This document shows, piece by piece, positions 26,207-34,332 of a stretch of 64,000 nucleotides of DNA (position 1 is the stretch's first letter; each line of letters starts with the position of its first letter). The translations under genes were made by a program, and so were the position numbers. Origin of the DNA: Burkholderia sp. FERM BP-3421 (GTDB lineage Bacteria > Pseudomonadota > Gammaproteobacteria > Burkholderiales > Burkholderiaceae); the NCBI RefSeq assembly GCF_028657905.1, contig NZ_CP117781.1, forward strand, positions 1,240,001 through 1,304,000, given 5' to 3'. Under the pieces are notes generated by a model. That model had not been told where the DNA came from and searched no databases. It saw only the letters and a program-made list of their open reading frames with translations.

Positions 26207-27388
26207 GTGTTGATCTGGAAAACCGCTTTGTCGCTGAACTGGCGCACGAGTCTCGTGTCGCCGTCCAGCGCGCCCGCGGCCGCGGCGAATGTCGAGCGGC
26301 TGGTGTTGACGGGAGCGACGGGTTTTATCGGCAGCGCGGTGCTGGTCGCGCTCGTCAACGCGGGGCTGGTCGACCGCGTGCGCTGCCTGGTGCGCGCGCG
26401 CGACCGGGCCCACGGGCTCGAGCGGCTGCGCGCCGCCGCGCTGCGCGGCGGGCTCGCGCCGTACTGGGTCGAGCGGCTCACCGAGGCGAACGTGATCGTC
26501 GGCGAGCTGGGCGGCGTGCTTTCCGCGAACGATCACGCGCAGCTGCGCGCGGCGTCGCACGTGATCAACTGCGCGGGCCTCACGACGCTGTCGCCGAAGA
26601 CGGCCGAGGCGGCCGCGCACGTCGACGACAGCCTGCGCTTTGCCGAGCGCTTCGCCGGCAGCGCGCGCCTGCAGCGTTTCCTGCACGTGAGCGCGGCGTT
26701 CGTCAGCGACGGCGACGGCAGCGGCACGGTGTTCGAGCACGACGACGCGGGCGCGGACGGCGCCGAGTTGACGCCTTACGCAGGCAGCAAGCGCAAGGTC
26801 GAGGAACGGCTGCGCGGGCTCGACCTGCCGCTCGTGCTGGCGCGGCCGTCGAGCGTGGTCGGGCATACGATGCTTGGCACCCAGCCTTCGTCGAGCACCT
26901 TCTGGATGTTCCGGATCATTCACGCGGCGCGGCGTTTCACCGCGCGCCCGATGACGCGCGTCGACGTGATCTCGGTCGACGACTGCGCGCGTGCGCTGAT
27001 GCTGCTCGCGGTCAAGCCGGCGCTCGCGCACGACCTGTACCACGTCTCGGTGGGCGACGAGGCGCCGACGGTCACGCAGATCGTGCGCGCGATGGACGAG
27101 GCGGAGGGGATGGAGGGCGTGCCGCGCTATGCGCTGTGCGGGAGCGCGGAATTTCCGCTGATCGCGCGCGGCCTGATCGGCCGGCGCGACCGCGCGCGCG
27201 AGCGGCTGGTCGAGCAGGCGCTGCACCTGTACGCGGGCTACGCGGAACTCGACCATATCTTCGACAATGGTCGCGCGCGCGACGAGATCGACTTCGAACC
27301 GCTGCCGTTCGTCGATTACGTGAACGAGTGCATGCGCACCTCGCGCGGCATCGGCGTGCTCGACCAGATGCGCGCCGATCTGCCGTGA
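26207..27388 (+). CDS. NAD(P)-binding extended SDR protein (NAD_binding_4 / thioester-reductase-like)
   Basis: 393 residues starting at GTG 26207, with the strong ribosome site GGAAGGAGG just upstream. The Rossmann motif TGATGFIG is at residues 35-42; other marks are RCLVRARDR, HVINCAGLTTLSPKTAE, HVSAAFVSDG and the YAGSK catalytic Tyr-Lys pair. The family covers acyl-thioester reductases, 3-beta-hydroxysteroid-type dehydrogenases and nucleotide-sugar epimerases. The substrate is not deducible. The 19-bp gap to mipA indicates one transcript, which is unusual company and could mean a role in lipid or envelope chemistry. Convergent with hpaR, 19 bp away. Confidence 0.83.
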   Translation: MLIWKTALSLNWRTSLVSPSSAPAAAANVERLVLTGATGFIGSAVLVALVNAGLVDRVRCLVRARDRAHGLERLRAAALRGGLAPYWVERLTEANVIVGELGGVLSANDHAQLRAASHVINCAGLTTLSPKTAEAAAHVDDSLRFAERFAGSARLQRFLHVSAAFVSDGDGSGTVFEHDDAGADGAELTPYAGSKRKVEERLRGLDLPLVLARPSSVVGHTMLGTQPSSSTFWMFRIIHAARRFTARPMTRVDVISVDDCARALMLLAVKPALAHDLYHVSVGDEAPTVTQIVRAMDEAEGMEGVPRYALCGSAEFPLIARGLIGRRDRARERLVEQALHLYAGYAELDHIFDNGRARDEIDFEPLPFVDYVNECMRTSRGIGVLDQMRADLP

Positions 27389-27407
27389 CGCGCGCCGGCC
27401 GGCGCGT

Positions 27408-27851
27408 CTACGACGACGCGCCGCCGACTTCGATCAGCTTGTCGAGCGCGGCGTAGACCTCGCCGAGCGCCTCGGCGCCGAAGCGCTGTTCGAGCAGCCG
27501 GTACTGCTCGTCGATGCGCGGCGCGATTTCCGCGACGAGCTGCTGGCTCTGCGGGGTCAGGCTGACGATCAGCCGGCGCTGATCCTCCTGCGCGCGCGTG
27601 CGCAGGATCAGGCCGTCGCGCTCCATTCTCTCCAGCACGCCCGTGAGGCTCGGGCTCAGGATGCAGCATCGCTTGGCGATCTGCCCGGCCTCCAGTTCGT
27701 GCGAGGCCTCGCTGTCGAGCACCCGGATGATCCGCCATTGCTGCTCGGTCAGCGCGAATTCCTTGAGGATCGGCCGGAACCGGCCCATCAGGGATTCACG
27801 CGCCTCGAGCAGCAGCATGGCCAGGTTGCGGTGGTCCAACTTACGGTTCAT
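27408..27851 (-). CDS. hpaR: MarR-family repressor of homoprotocatechuate degradation
   Basis: 147 residues, a standard MarR length. The winged helix lies at residues 35-110: FALTEQQWRIIRVLDSEAS, IAKRCCILSPSLTGVLERME, RDGLILRTRAQEDQRRLIV. HpaR/HpcR represses the hpa meta operon and is released by homoprotocatechuate or 4-hydroxyphenylacetate. Here it is divergent from hpaG1 with 160 bp between, which include a perfect 18-bp AT-rich palindrome suitable as its operator. Both family and placement agree, so the name is firm. Confidence 0.93.
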   Translation of the reverse strand: MNRKLDHRNLAMLLLEARESLMGRFRPILKEFALTEQQWRIIRVLDSEASHELEAGQIAKRCCILSPSLTGVLERMERDGLILRTRAQEDQRRLIVSLTPQSQQLVAEIAPRIDEQYRLLEQRFGAEALGEVYAALDKLIEVGGASS

Positions 27852-27957
27852 GGGGATCCGGGGAAGACGTATGATGTCCTTATCTTAGCAGGGCGGATTA
27901 GGGGGCGGCATGGTCCCGGCGTCTACGGGTTATCGCGGTTGTACTTTTTCCGGCGTA

Positions 27958-27975
27958 TAGTTAATATATTAACTA
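27958..27975. promoter_or_regulatory. Perfect 18-bp palindrome, probable HpaR operator
   Basis: TAGTTAATATATTAACTA is an exact palindrome, unusually AT-rich for this genome, 37 bp before the chosen hpaG1 start. Size and symmetry fit a MarR-family dimer, and the divergent neighbour is hpaR. Confidence 0.75.
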
Positions 27976-28011
27976 ATGACATCGAGCCGCGTCGCGGCAA
28001 GGAAAGCTGGC

Positions 28012-28701
28012 ATGGAGCTGTCTTGTGTTCATGAAGCCGGGCCGCCCGAGGCGGTGCGCATCGGCACGGTCTACGGCGCGTTGCTGAACGACCGGAGCGC
28101 GCTCGCCGCGCTCGGCGACGCGGTCCACCAGCCGCCTTACGGCAAGCCGCCGCAGGCGCCGGTGCTGTATCTCAAGCCCGCGAACACGCATGCGCCCGAC
28201 GGCGCGGCCGTGATCGTGCCGGCGGGCGTCGAGGCGCTCGAGATCGGCGCGGCGTTCGGCGTCGTGTTCGGGCGGCGCGCGACGCGGGTGTCGCCCGATG
28301 CGGCGCTCGCGCACGTGAAGGGGCTGACGCTCGCGAGCGATGTATCGGTTCCGCATCCCGACTATTACCGGCCGGCCGTGCGCCACAAGTGTCGCGACGG
28401 CTTCTGTCCGCTCGGCCCGGCGATCGTGCCGCTCGCGCGTCTCGGCGATCCCGGCCGGCTCGCGCTGGGCGTGCGCATCGACGGCGCGCCCGTGTTCGAG
28501 GCGAACACCGCGAACCTGGTGCGGCCGATCGCGCAGCTGATCGCCGAGGTGTCGGCGTTCATGTCGTTCGACGCGGGCGACGTGCTGCTGCTCGGCGTCG
28601 CGGCGCTCGCGCCGCGCGCCCGCGCGGGCAGCGTGGTCGAGATCGACGCGCCGGGGCTCGGCGTGTTGCGGCATACCCTGGTGGCGGAGGACGCGCGATG
28701 A
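28012..28701 (+). CDS. hpaG1: 4-Hydroxyphenylacetate degradation bifunctional isomerase/decarboxylase, N-terminal-type subunit
   Basis: 229 residues of the fumarylacetoacetate-hydrolase fold. HpaG decarboxylates 5-oxo-pent-3-ene-1,2,5-tricarboxylate and isomerises the product; in many beta-proteobacteria the two halves are separate genes, as here. Marks: VYGALLNDRSALAALGDAV, YGKPPQAPVLYLKPANT, GLTLASDVSVPHPDYYRP and AVRHKCRDGFCPLGPAIV. The start at 28012 is preferred over ATG 27976 because AAGGAA precedes it and 27976 abuts the operator palindrome. The stop overlaps the next ATG (ATGA), indicating coupled translation with hpaG2. Confidence 0.9.
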   Translation: MELSCVHEAGPPEAVRIGTVYGALLNDRSALAALGDAVHQPPYGKPPQAPVLYLKPANTHAPDGAAVIVPAGVEALEIGAAFGVVFGRRATRVSPDAALAHVKGLTLASDVSVPHPDYYRPAVRHKCRDGFCPLGPAIVPLARLGDPGRLALGVRIDGAPVFEANTANLVRPIAQLIAEVSAFMSFDAGDVLLLGVAALAPRARAGSVVEIDAPGLGVLRHTLVAEDAR

Positions 28702-29462
28702 GAACGGCGCGAGTGATCCACAACGGCGCGCTGCATGCGGCCGAACCCGCGGCCGACGGCCGGATCCGCCTCGACACCGGGCGCGTGCTCGACGAAACCG
28801 AGGTCGTCTGGCTGCCGCCCGTCGCGCCGCGCACGACCTTCGCGCTCGGCCTCAACTACGCGGACCACGCGAAGGAACTGGCGTTCAAGGCGCCGAGCGA
28901 GCCGCTGATCTTCCTGAAGGGGCCGAACACCTTCGTCGGCCATCGCGCGCAGACCGTGCGCCCGGGCGACGCGACCCACATGCATTACGAGTGCGAGCTG
29001 GCGGTGGTGATCGGCCGCGCGGCGCGCAACGTGAAGCGCGCGCAGGCGCTCGATCACGTGCTCGGCTACACGGTCGCGAACGACTACGCGATCCGCGACT
29101 ATCTCGAGAACTACTACCGTCCGAACCTGTGCGTGAAGAACCGCGACACCTGCACGCCGCTCGGGCCGTGGCTCGTGAGCCGGGACGAGATCGACGATCC
29201 GCTGAACCTCACGCTGCGCACCACGGTCAACGGCCGCGAGACGCAGCGCGGCAGCACGCGCGACATGATCTTCGACGTCGCCGCGCTGATCGAGTACATC
29301 AGCGGCTTCATGACGCTCGCGCCGGGCGACCTGATCCTGACCGGCACGCCCGAGGGGCTGGCCGACACGCAGCCGGGCGACGAGGTCGTGACCGAGATCG
29401 AGGGCGTCGGCCGGCTCGTCAACACGATCGTCGCCGAGGCGGATTATCATCGCGCGGGCTGA
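28698..29462 (+). CDS. hpaG2: 4-Hydroxyphenylacetate degradation bifunctional isomerase/decarboxylase, C-terminal-type subunit
   Basis: 254 residues, FAH family. Marks: FALGLNYADHAKELAFKAP, PLIFLKGPNTFVGH, MHYECELAVVIGRAARNV with acidic metal ligands, GYTVANDYAIRDYLENYYRP, and GDLILTGTPEGLADTQPGD. Acts in the cytosol on the ring-cleavage intermediates of homoprotocatechuate together with HpaG1. The start ATG overlaps the hpaG1 stop by four bases. hpaE follows after 23 bp. Confidence 0.92.
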   Translation: MRTARVIHNGALHAAEPAADGRIRLDTGRVLDETEVVWLPPVAPRTTFALGLNYADHAKELAFKAPSEPLIFLKGPNTFVGHRAQTVRPGDATHMHYECELAVVIGRAARNVKRAQALDHVLGYTVANDYAIRDYLENYYRPNLCVKNRDTCTPLGPWLVSRDEIDDPLNLTLRTTVNGRETQRGSTRDMIFDVAALIEYISGFMTLAPGDLILTGTPEGLADTQPGDEVVTEIEGVGRLVNTIVAEADYHRAG

Positions 29463-29485
29463 ACCCGTCGCACAAGGAGAGTCAG

Positions 29486-30949
29486 ATGAGCATCAAGCAC
29501 TGGATCGACGGCCGCGAGGTGGCGAGCCGCGAGACCTTCACGACGACCAATCCCGCGACGGGCGAGGTGATCGCCGAGGTGGCGGCGGGCGGCGAGGCCG
29601 AGATCGACGCGGCGGTGCGCGCGGCGAAGGACGCGTTTCCGAAATGGGCGAACACGCCGGCCAAGGAGCGGGCGAAGCTGATGCGCCGCCTGGGCGAGCT
29701 GATCGAGCGCAACGTGCCGATGCTCGCCGAACTGGAGACGCAGGACACCGGCCTGCCGATCGCGCAGACCAGGAAGCAGCTGATTCCGCGCGCCTCGGAG
29801 AATTTCCATTTCTTCGCCGAGGTGTGCACGCAGATGAACGGGCGCACCTATCCGGTCGACGACCAGATGCTGAACTACACGCTGTACCAGCCGGTCGGCG
29901 TGTGCGCGCTGATCTCGCCGTGGAACGTGCCGTTCATGACGGCGACCTGGAAGACCGCGCCGTGCCTCGCGCTCGGCAATACGGCGGTGCTCAAGATGTC
30001 CGAGCTGTCGCCGCTGACCGCCGACCAGCTCGGCCGCCTCGCGCTCGAGGCCGGGATCCCGGCCGGCGTGCTCAACGTCGTGCAGGGCTACGGCGCGACG
30101 GCCGGCGATGCGCTGGTGCGCCATCCCGATGTGCGCGCCGTGTCGTTTACGGGCGGCACGGTGACCGGCAAGAAGATCATGGAGCGCGCGGGCCTCAAGA
30201 AGTACTCGATGGAGCTGGGCGGCAAGTCGCCGGTGCTGGTGTTCGCGGACGCCGACCTCGAACGCGCGCTCGACGCCGCGCTGTTCACGATCTTCTCGAT
30301 CAACGGCGAGCGCTGCACGGCCGGCTCGCGGATCTTCGTGCAGCGCTCGATCTACGATGCGTTCGTCGCCGAGTTCGCGCGCCGCGCCAACAAGCTGATC
30401 GTCGGCGATCCGTCGGACGAGGCGACCCAACTGGGCGCGATGATCACGCGCGCGCACTGGGACAAGGTGACGGGCTACATCCGGATCGGCGAGCAGGAGG
30501 GCGCGCGCCTCGTCGCGGGCGGCGCGGACAAGCCCGCGAACCTGCCCGGCCATCTGCGCGACGGCAACTTCGTGCGGCCGACGGTGTTCGCCGACGTCGA
30601 CAACCGGATGCGGATCGCGCAGGAGGAAATCTTCGGGCCGGTCGCGTGCCTGATCCCGTTCGACGACGAGGACGACGGCCTGCGGCTCGCGAACGACACC
30701 GCCTACGGGCTCGCGTCGTACATCTGGACCCAGGACGTCGGCAAGGTGCACCGGCTCGCGCGCGGGATCCAGGCGGGCATGGTGTTCGTCAACAGCCAGA
30801 ATGTGCGCGACCTGCGCCAGCCGTTCGGCGGCGTGAAGGAATCGGGCACCGGGCGCGAAGGCGGCGAGTACAGCTTCGAGGTGTTCGCCGAGATCAAGAA
30901 CGTGTGCATTTCGATGGGCAGCCACCACATCCCCCACTGGGGCGCGTGA
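29486..30949 (+). CDS. hpaE: 5-Carboxymethyl-2-hydroxymuconate semialdehyde dehydrogenase
   Basis: 487 residues, the usual ALDH length. NAD-dependent oxidation of 5-carboxymethyl-2-hydroxymuconic semialdehyde, the product of HpaD. ALDH marks: ALISPWNVPFMTATWKTAP, FTGGTVTGKKIMERAG, MELGGKSPVLVFADADLE with catalytic Glu243, NGERCTAGSRIFVQ with nucleophile Cys277, and EEIFGPVACLIPFDDEDDG. The start ATG 29486 follows AAGGAGAG. Third gene of the operon. Confidence 0.95.
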   Translation: MSIKHWIDGREVASRETFTTTNPATGEVIAEVAAGGEAEIDAAVRAAKDAFPKWANTPAKERAKLMRRLGELIERNVPMLAELETQDTGLPIAQTRKQLIPRASENFHFFAEVCTQMNGRTYPVDDQMLNYTLYQPVGVCALISPWNVPFMTATWKTAPCLALGNTAVLKMSELSPLTADQLGRLALEAGIPAGVLNVVQGYGATAGDALVRHPDVRAVSFTGGTVTGKKIMERAGLKKYSMELGGKSPVLVFADADLERALDAALFTIFSINGERCTAGSRIFVQRSIYDAFVAEFARRANKLIVGDPSDEATQLGAMITRAHWDKVTGYIRIGEQEGARLVAGGADKPANLPGHLRDGNFVRPTVFADVDNRMRIAQEEIFGPVACLIPFDDEDDGLRLANDTAYGLASYIWTQDVGKVHRLARGIQAGMVFVNSQNVRDLRQPFGGVKESGTGREGGEYSFEVFAEIKNVCISMGSHHIPHWGA

Positions 30950-31014
30950 GGGGCTGAAGACGAACCGCAAGGCCGCCGCCGCGCGATCCGCCGGCAGGCG
31001 GCAGGAGACTCACG

Positions 31015-31863
31015 ATGGGCAAGCTGTCCCTCGCCGCGAAGATCACGCACGTGCCGTCGATGTACCTGTCCGAGCTTCCCGGCAGGCATCACGGCTGCCG
31101 GGAAGCGGCGATCCGCGGCCACCGGCTGATCGGCGAGCGCTGCCGCGCGCTCGGCGTCGACACGATCGTCGTGTCGGACGTGCACTGGCTCGTCAACGCC
31201 GGTTATCACATCAACTGCAACCGGCAGTTCTCGGGCATCTACACCAGCAACGAACTGCCGCATTTCATCCGCGACATGCAGTATGCGTACCCGGGCAACC
31301 CGGAACTCGGGCGGCTCATCGCGGCGACCGCGAACGAGCACGGCATCGGCACCCGCGCGCACGAGATCGACAGCCTCGAACTCGAATACGGCACGCTCGT
31401 GCCCATGCGCTACATGAACGCCGACCAGCACTTCAAGGTCGTGTCGATCGCGGGCTGGTGCATGTGGCACACGCTCGACGAAAGCCGCCGCTTCGGCGTC
31501 GCGCTCAAGGAGGCGATCGAGGCCAGCGGCGCGAACGTCGCGTTCCTCGCGAGCGGCTCGCTGTCGCACCGCTTCAACGACAACGGCAGCCCCGAGGAAT
31601 CGATCCACGAGATCAGCCGCGAGTTCTTCCGGCAGGTCGACCTGCGGGTCGTCGAGCTGTGGAAGCAGGGCGATTTCGCGACCTTCTGCAAGATGCTGCC
31701 CGAGTACAACCAGCATTGCTTCGGCGAGGGCGGCATGCACGACACCGCGATGCTGCTCGGGCTGCTCGGCTGGGATCGCTACGACAAGCCGGTCGAGATC
31801 GTCACCGACTATTTCGCCAGCTCGGGCACGGGGCAGATCAACGCGATCTTCCCGCTGCCTTGA
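31015..31863 (+). CDS. hpaD: 3,4-Dihydroxyphenylacetate (homoprotocatechuate) 2,3-dioxygenase, LigB-type
   Basis: 282 residues, class III extradiol dioxygenase. Opens the ring of homoprotocatechuate with O2 and Fe(II). Visible marks: KITHVPSMYLSELPGRHHG with a metal His near residue 12, VVSDVHWLVNAGYHINCN with the second metal His, LEYGTLVPMRYMN with the expected acidic region, and FLASGSLSHRFNDNGSPEE. GGCAGGAGA precedes the ATG. Lies between hpaE and hpaF as in other hpa operons. Confidence 0.94.
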   Translation: MGKLSLAAKITHVPSMYLSELPGRHHGCREAAIRGHRLIGERCRALGVDTIVVSDVHWLVNAGYHINCNRQFSGIYTSNELPHFIRDMQYAYPGNPELGRLIAATANEHGIGTRAHEIDSLELEYGTLVPMRYMNADQHFKVVSIAGWCMWHTLDESRRFGVALKEAIEASGANVAFLASGSLSHRFNDNGSPEESIHEISREFFRQVDLRVVELWKQGDFATFCKMLPEYNQHCFGEGGMHDTAMLLGLLGWDRYDKPVEIVTDYFASSGTGQINAIFPLP

Positions 31864-31890
31864 GCCTGCGCGACGCAACGGAGGTTTTCC

Positions 31891-32283
31891 ATGCCGCACA
31901 TCGTGGTCGAGTACACCGACAACATCCGCGACGACGCGCGGATTCCCGCGCTGCTGAAGACGATCAACGACACGCTGATCGCGCAGGGCGGCGCGTTTCC
32001 CATCGGCGGGATCCGCTCGCGCGCGCTCGAACTGCATGACTACCGCGTGGCCGACGGCAGCGAGGACGACGCCTTCGTGCACGTCACGCTGAAGATCGGC
32101 GCGGGGCGCGACGAGGCGGTGAAGCAGGCCGCATGCGACGCGCTGTTCGACGCGATCAAGGCGCATTTCGCCGAGCTGTACGCGCGCCGCTATCTGGCGC
32201 TGTCGATGGAGCTGATCGAATTCAGCGAGGCCGGCACGTACAAGCACAACAACATCCATGCGCGCTACCGGCGCGCGCCCTGA
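31891..32283 (+). CDS. hpaF: 5-Carboxymethyl-2-hydroxymuconate delta-isomerase
   Basis: 130 residues, the CHMI family related to tautomerases. The start MPHIVVEYTDNIRD exposes Pro1 as catalytic base after Met removal, the key family feature. Isomerises 5-carboxymethyl-2-hydroxymuconate before decarboxylation by HpaG. Ends SEAGTYKHNNIHARYRRAP. Ribosome site GGAGG nine bases upstream; 27 bp after hpaD, 18 bp before hpaH. Confidence 0.94.
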   Translation: MPHIVVEYTDNIRDDARIPALLKTINDTLIAQGGAFPIGGIRSRALELHDYRVADGSEDDAFVHVTLKIGAGRDEAVKQAACDALFDAIKAHFAELYARRYLALSMELIEFSEAGTYKHNNIHARYRRAP

Positions 32284-32301
32284 CTCCCGGGACTTCCCAC
32301 C

Positions 32302-33105
32302 ATGCTGGATACCGCCACCATCGACCAGCTCGCGCGCCGGCTGCACGCCGCGGAGCGCGAGCGCAAGCAGATCCGCCAGATCTCGCTCGACCATCCCGAC
32401 ATCACGATCGACGACGCCTATGCGATCCAGCGCAGCTGGGTCGATCTCAAGCTGGCCGAGGGCCGGGCGCTCAAGGGCCACAAGATCGGCCTGACCTCGA
32501 AGGCGATGCAGTCGTCGTCGCAGATCGACGAGCCCGACTACGGCGCGCTGCTCGACGACATGTTCTTCGACGACGGCGCGACGATCCCGACCGGGCGCTT
32601 CATCGTGCCGCGCGTCGAGGTCGAGCTGGCGTTCGTGCTCGGCAAGCCGCTCAAGGGGCCGGGCTGCACGCTGTTCGACGTTTACGACGCGGTCGACTAC
32701 GTGGTGCCCGCGCTCGAGATCATCGACGCGCGCAGCCAGTCGATCGACCCCGCCACGCAGCGGCCGCGCAAGGTGTTCGACACGATCGCGGACAACGCGG
32801 CGAACGCGGGCGTCGTGCTCGGCGGCCGCCCGGTGCGGCCGATGGACGTCGACCTGCGCTGGGTCGCGGCGATCATGTCGCGCAACGGCGTGGTCGAGGA
32901 AACCGGGGTGGCGGCGGGCGTGCTCAATCACCCCGCGAACGGCGTCGCGTGGCTCGCGAACCGGCTCGCGCGCTTCGACGTCACGCTCGCGGCGGGCGAG
33001 ATCATTCTCGGCGGGTCGTTCACGCGGCCGTGCGCGGCGCGGCCGGGCGACACCTTCAGCGTCGACTACGGTCCGCTCGGCGCGATTCACTGCCATTTCG
33101 ACTGA
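32302..33105 (+). CDS. hpaH: 2-Oxo-hept-4-ene-1,7-dioate hydratase
   Basis: 267 residues, FAH-superfamily hydratase related to MhpD. Adds water to 2-oxo-hept-4-ene-1,7-dioate using a divalent metal. Marks: DDAYAIQRSWVDLKLAEG, GHKIGLTSKAMQSSSQIDEP, PRVEVELAFVLGKPLKGPG with acidic ligands, YVVPALEIIDARSQ and AAGEIILGGSFTRPCAARPG. Sits between hpaF and hpaI at short spacing, so co-transcribed. Confidence 0.94.
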   Translation: MLDTATIDQLARRLHAAERERKQIRQISLDHPDITIDDAYAIQRSWVDLKLAEGRALKGHKIGLTSKAMQSSSQIDEPDYGALLDDMFFDDGATIPTGRFIVPRVEVELAFVLGKPLKGPGCTLFDVYDAVDYVVPALEIIDARSQSIDPATQRPRKVFDTIADNAANAGVVLGGRPVRPMDVDLRWVAAIMSRNGVVEETGVAAGVLNHPANGVAWLANRLARFDVTLAAGEIILGGSFTRPCAARPGDTFSVDYGPLGAIHCHFD

Positions 33106-33115
33106 GGAGGCGACG

Positions 33116-33919
33116 ATGCGGATGCCGGTCAATCCATTCAAGGCGGCGCTCGCGCGCGGCGACGCGCAGATCGGGCTGTGGCTCGGGCTCGCGAGTCCGT
33201 ACAGCGCGGAGGTGGTCGCGGGGGCGGGTTTCGATTGGTTGCTGATCGACGGCGAGCACGCGCCGAACCAGGTGCCCGGGATGCTCGCGCAATTGCAGGC
33301 GCTGGCCGCGTATCCGTCGCACCCGGTGGTGCGGGTGCCCTGGAACGACCCCGTCGTGATCAAGCAGGTGCTCGACATCGGCGCGCAGTCGCTGCTCGTG
33401 CCGATGGTGCAGAGCGCCGAGGAGGCGCGCGCGGCGGTGGCCGCGACCCGCTATCCGCCGCACGGCGTGCGCGGGGTCGGCAGCGCGCTCGCGCGCGCGT
33501 CGCGCTGGAATCGCGTCGAGGACTACCTGGCGCGCGCGAACGACGAAATGGCGGTGCTGGTGCAGGTGGAGACGCGCGCGGGGCTGGAGCGGATCGAGGC
33601 GATCGCGCGCGTCGAGGGTGTCGACGGGGTGTTCATCGGCCCGGCCGATCTCGCGGCCGATCTTGGCCACCTGGGGCAACCCGGGCATCCCGAGGTCCAG
33701 GCGGCGATCGACCGCGCGCTCGCGACGATCGTGGCGGCCGGCAAGGCGGCGGGCATCCTCAGCGCCGACGAGACGGCCGCGCGCCGCTATCTGGCGGCGG
33801 GCGCGACGTTTGTCGCGGTAGGCGTCGACACGACGCTGCTCGCGCGCAGCGCGGAGCAGCTTGCCGCGCGCTTCAAGGGCGAGACGCGCGGGTCGGCGCG
33901 CGGCGATGGTATTTACTGA
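33116..33919 (+). CDS. hpaI: 4-Hydroxy-2-oxo-heptane-1,7-dioate aldolase
   Basis: 267 residues, class II HpcH/HpaI aldolase. Splits the C7 hydroxy-oxo acid into pyruvate and succinate semialdehyde, the last step. Marks: GLWLGLASPYSAEVVAGAG, WLLIDGEHAPNQVPGML with the active-site His, PPHGVRGVGSALARASRWN, VQVETRAGLERIEAI with a metal Glu, and GVFIGPADLAADLG with a metal Asp. The stop at 33919 is preceded by the tail AARFKGETRGSARGDGIY, whose DNA (from TTCAAGGG at 33872) resembles the repeats that follow downstream; the last ~15 residues may therefore be repeat-derived rather than ancestral. Confidence 0.94.
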   Translation: MRMPVNPFKAALARGDAQIGLWLGLASPYSAEVVAGAGFDWLLIDGEHAPNQVPGMLAQLQALAAYPSHPVVRVPWNDPVVIKQVLDIGAQSLLVPMVQSAEEARAAVAATRYPPHGVRGVGSALARASRWNRVEDYLARANDEMAVLVQVETRAGLERIEAIARVEGVDGVFIGPADLAADLGHLGQPGHPEVQAAIDRALATIVAAGKAAGILSADETAARRYLAAGATFVAVGVDTTLLARSAEQLAARFKGETRGSARGDGIY

Positions 33920-34300
33920 CTGAGCGGGCGCGGCCGCGGCGCGGCTCGCGTCTACGCGGTGTGACGCGTCGCGGGGCGGGATGCCGCGCCTGCATGTAAC
34001 GCGGCACCGCGCGTCGCGCGTTTCAAGGGAGAGGCGCGCGACAATGGCACCCGCCGAGCGAGTGCGGCCGCCGCGCTGTGGCCTCGCGATTCACGGTCAT
34101 GCGCGACGGCGCGCCTTCCGATAACGCGGTGCCGTTCGTTGGGCGTTTCAAGGGAGCCGCGCGCGACGATGCCGCCCGCCGAGCGTGGTGGTGCCGCGAT
34201 TCACGGTCATGCGGCGTGACGCGTCGTGGGGCTGGACGGCGCGCCTGCATGTAGCGTGGAACCGCTCGGCGCATGTTTCAAGGTCGAGGCGCGGCGCAGG
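33865..34300. repeat. Degenerate ~125-150-bp repeat array seeded by the 3' end of hpaI
   Basis: TTCAAGGG recurs at 33872, 34022 and 34147, and as TTCAAGGT at 34277 (spacings 150, 125 and 130 bp), each followed by a GAGGCGCGCG-like stretch. CACCCGCCGAGCG / CGCCCGCCGAGCG and CGCGATTCACGGTCATGCG each occur twice. GTGACGCGTCG followed by GCGCGCCTGCATGTA-like sequence occurs at 33960 and 34216. The first copy is inside the hpaI coding region. No gene fits between hpaI and the exporter gene. Confidence 0.7.
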
Positions 34301-34332
34301 TGTTCGTCGCGCGAATATGGCCGCCGCGCGGC

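Noticed and set aside
30703..33378. 891-codon minus-strand frame opposite hpaD-hpaH
   Set aside because: Antisense shadow of the hpa operon; composition dominated by Arg, Ala, His and Val with no domain.
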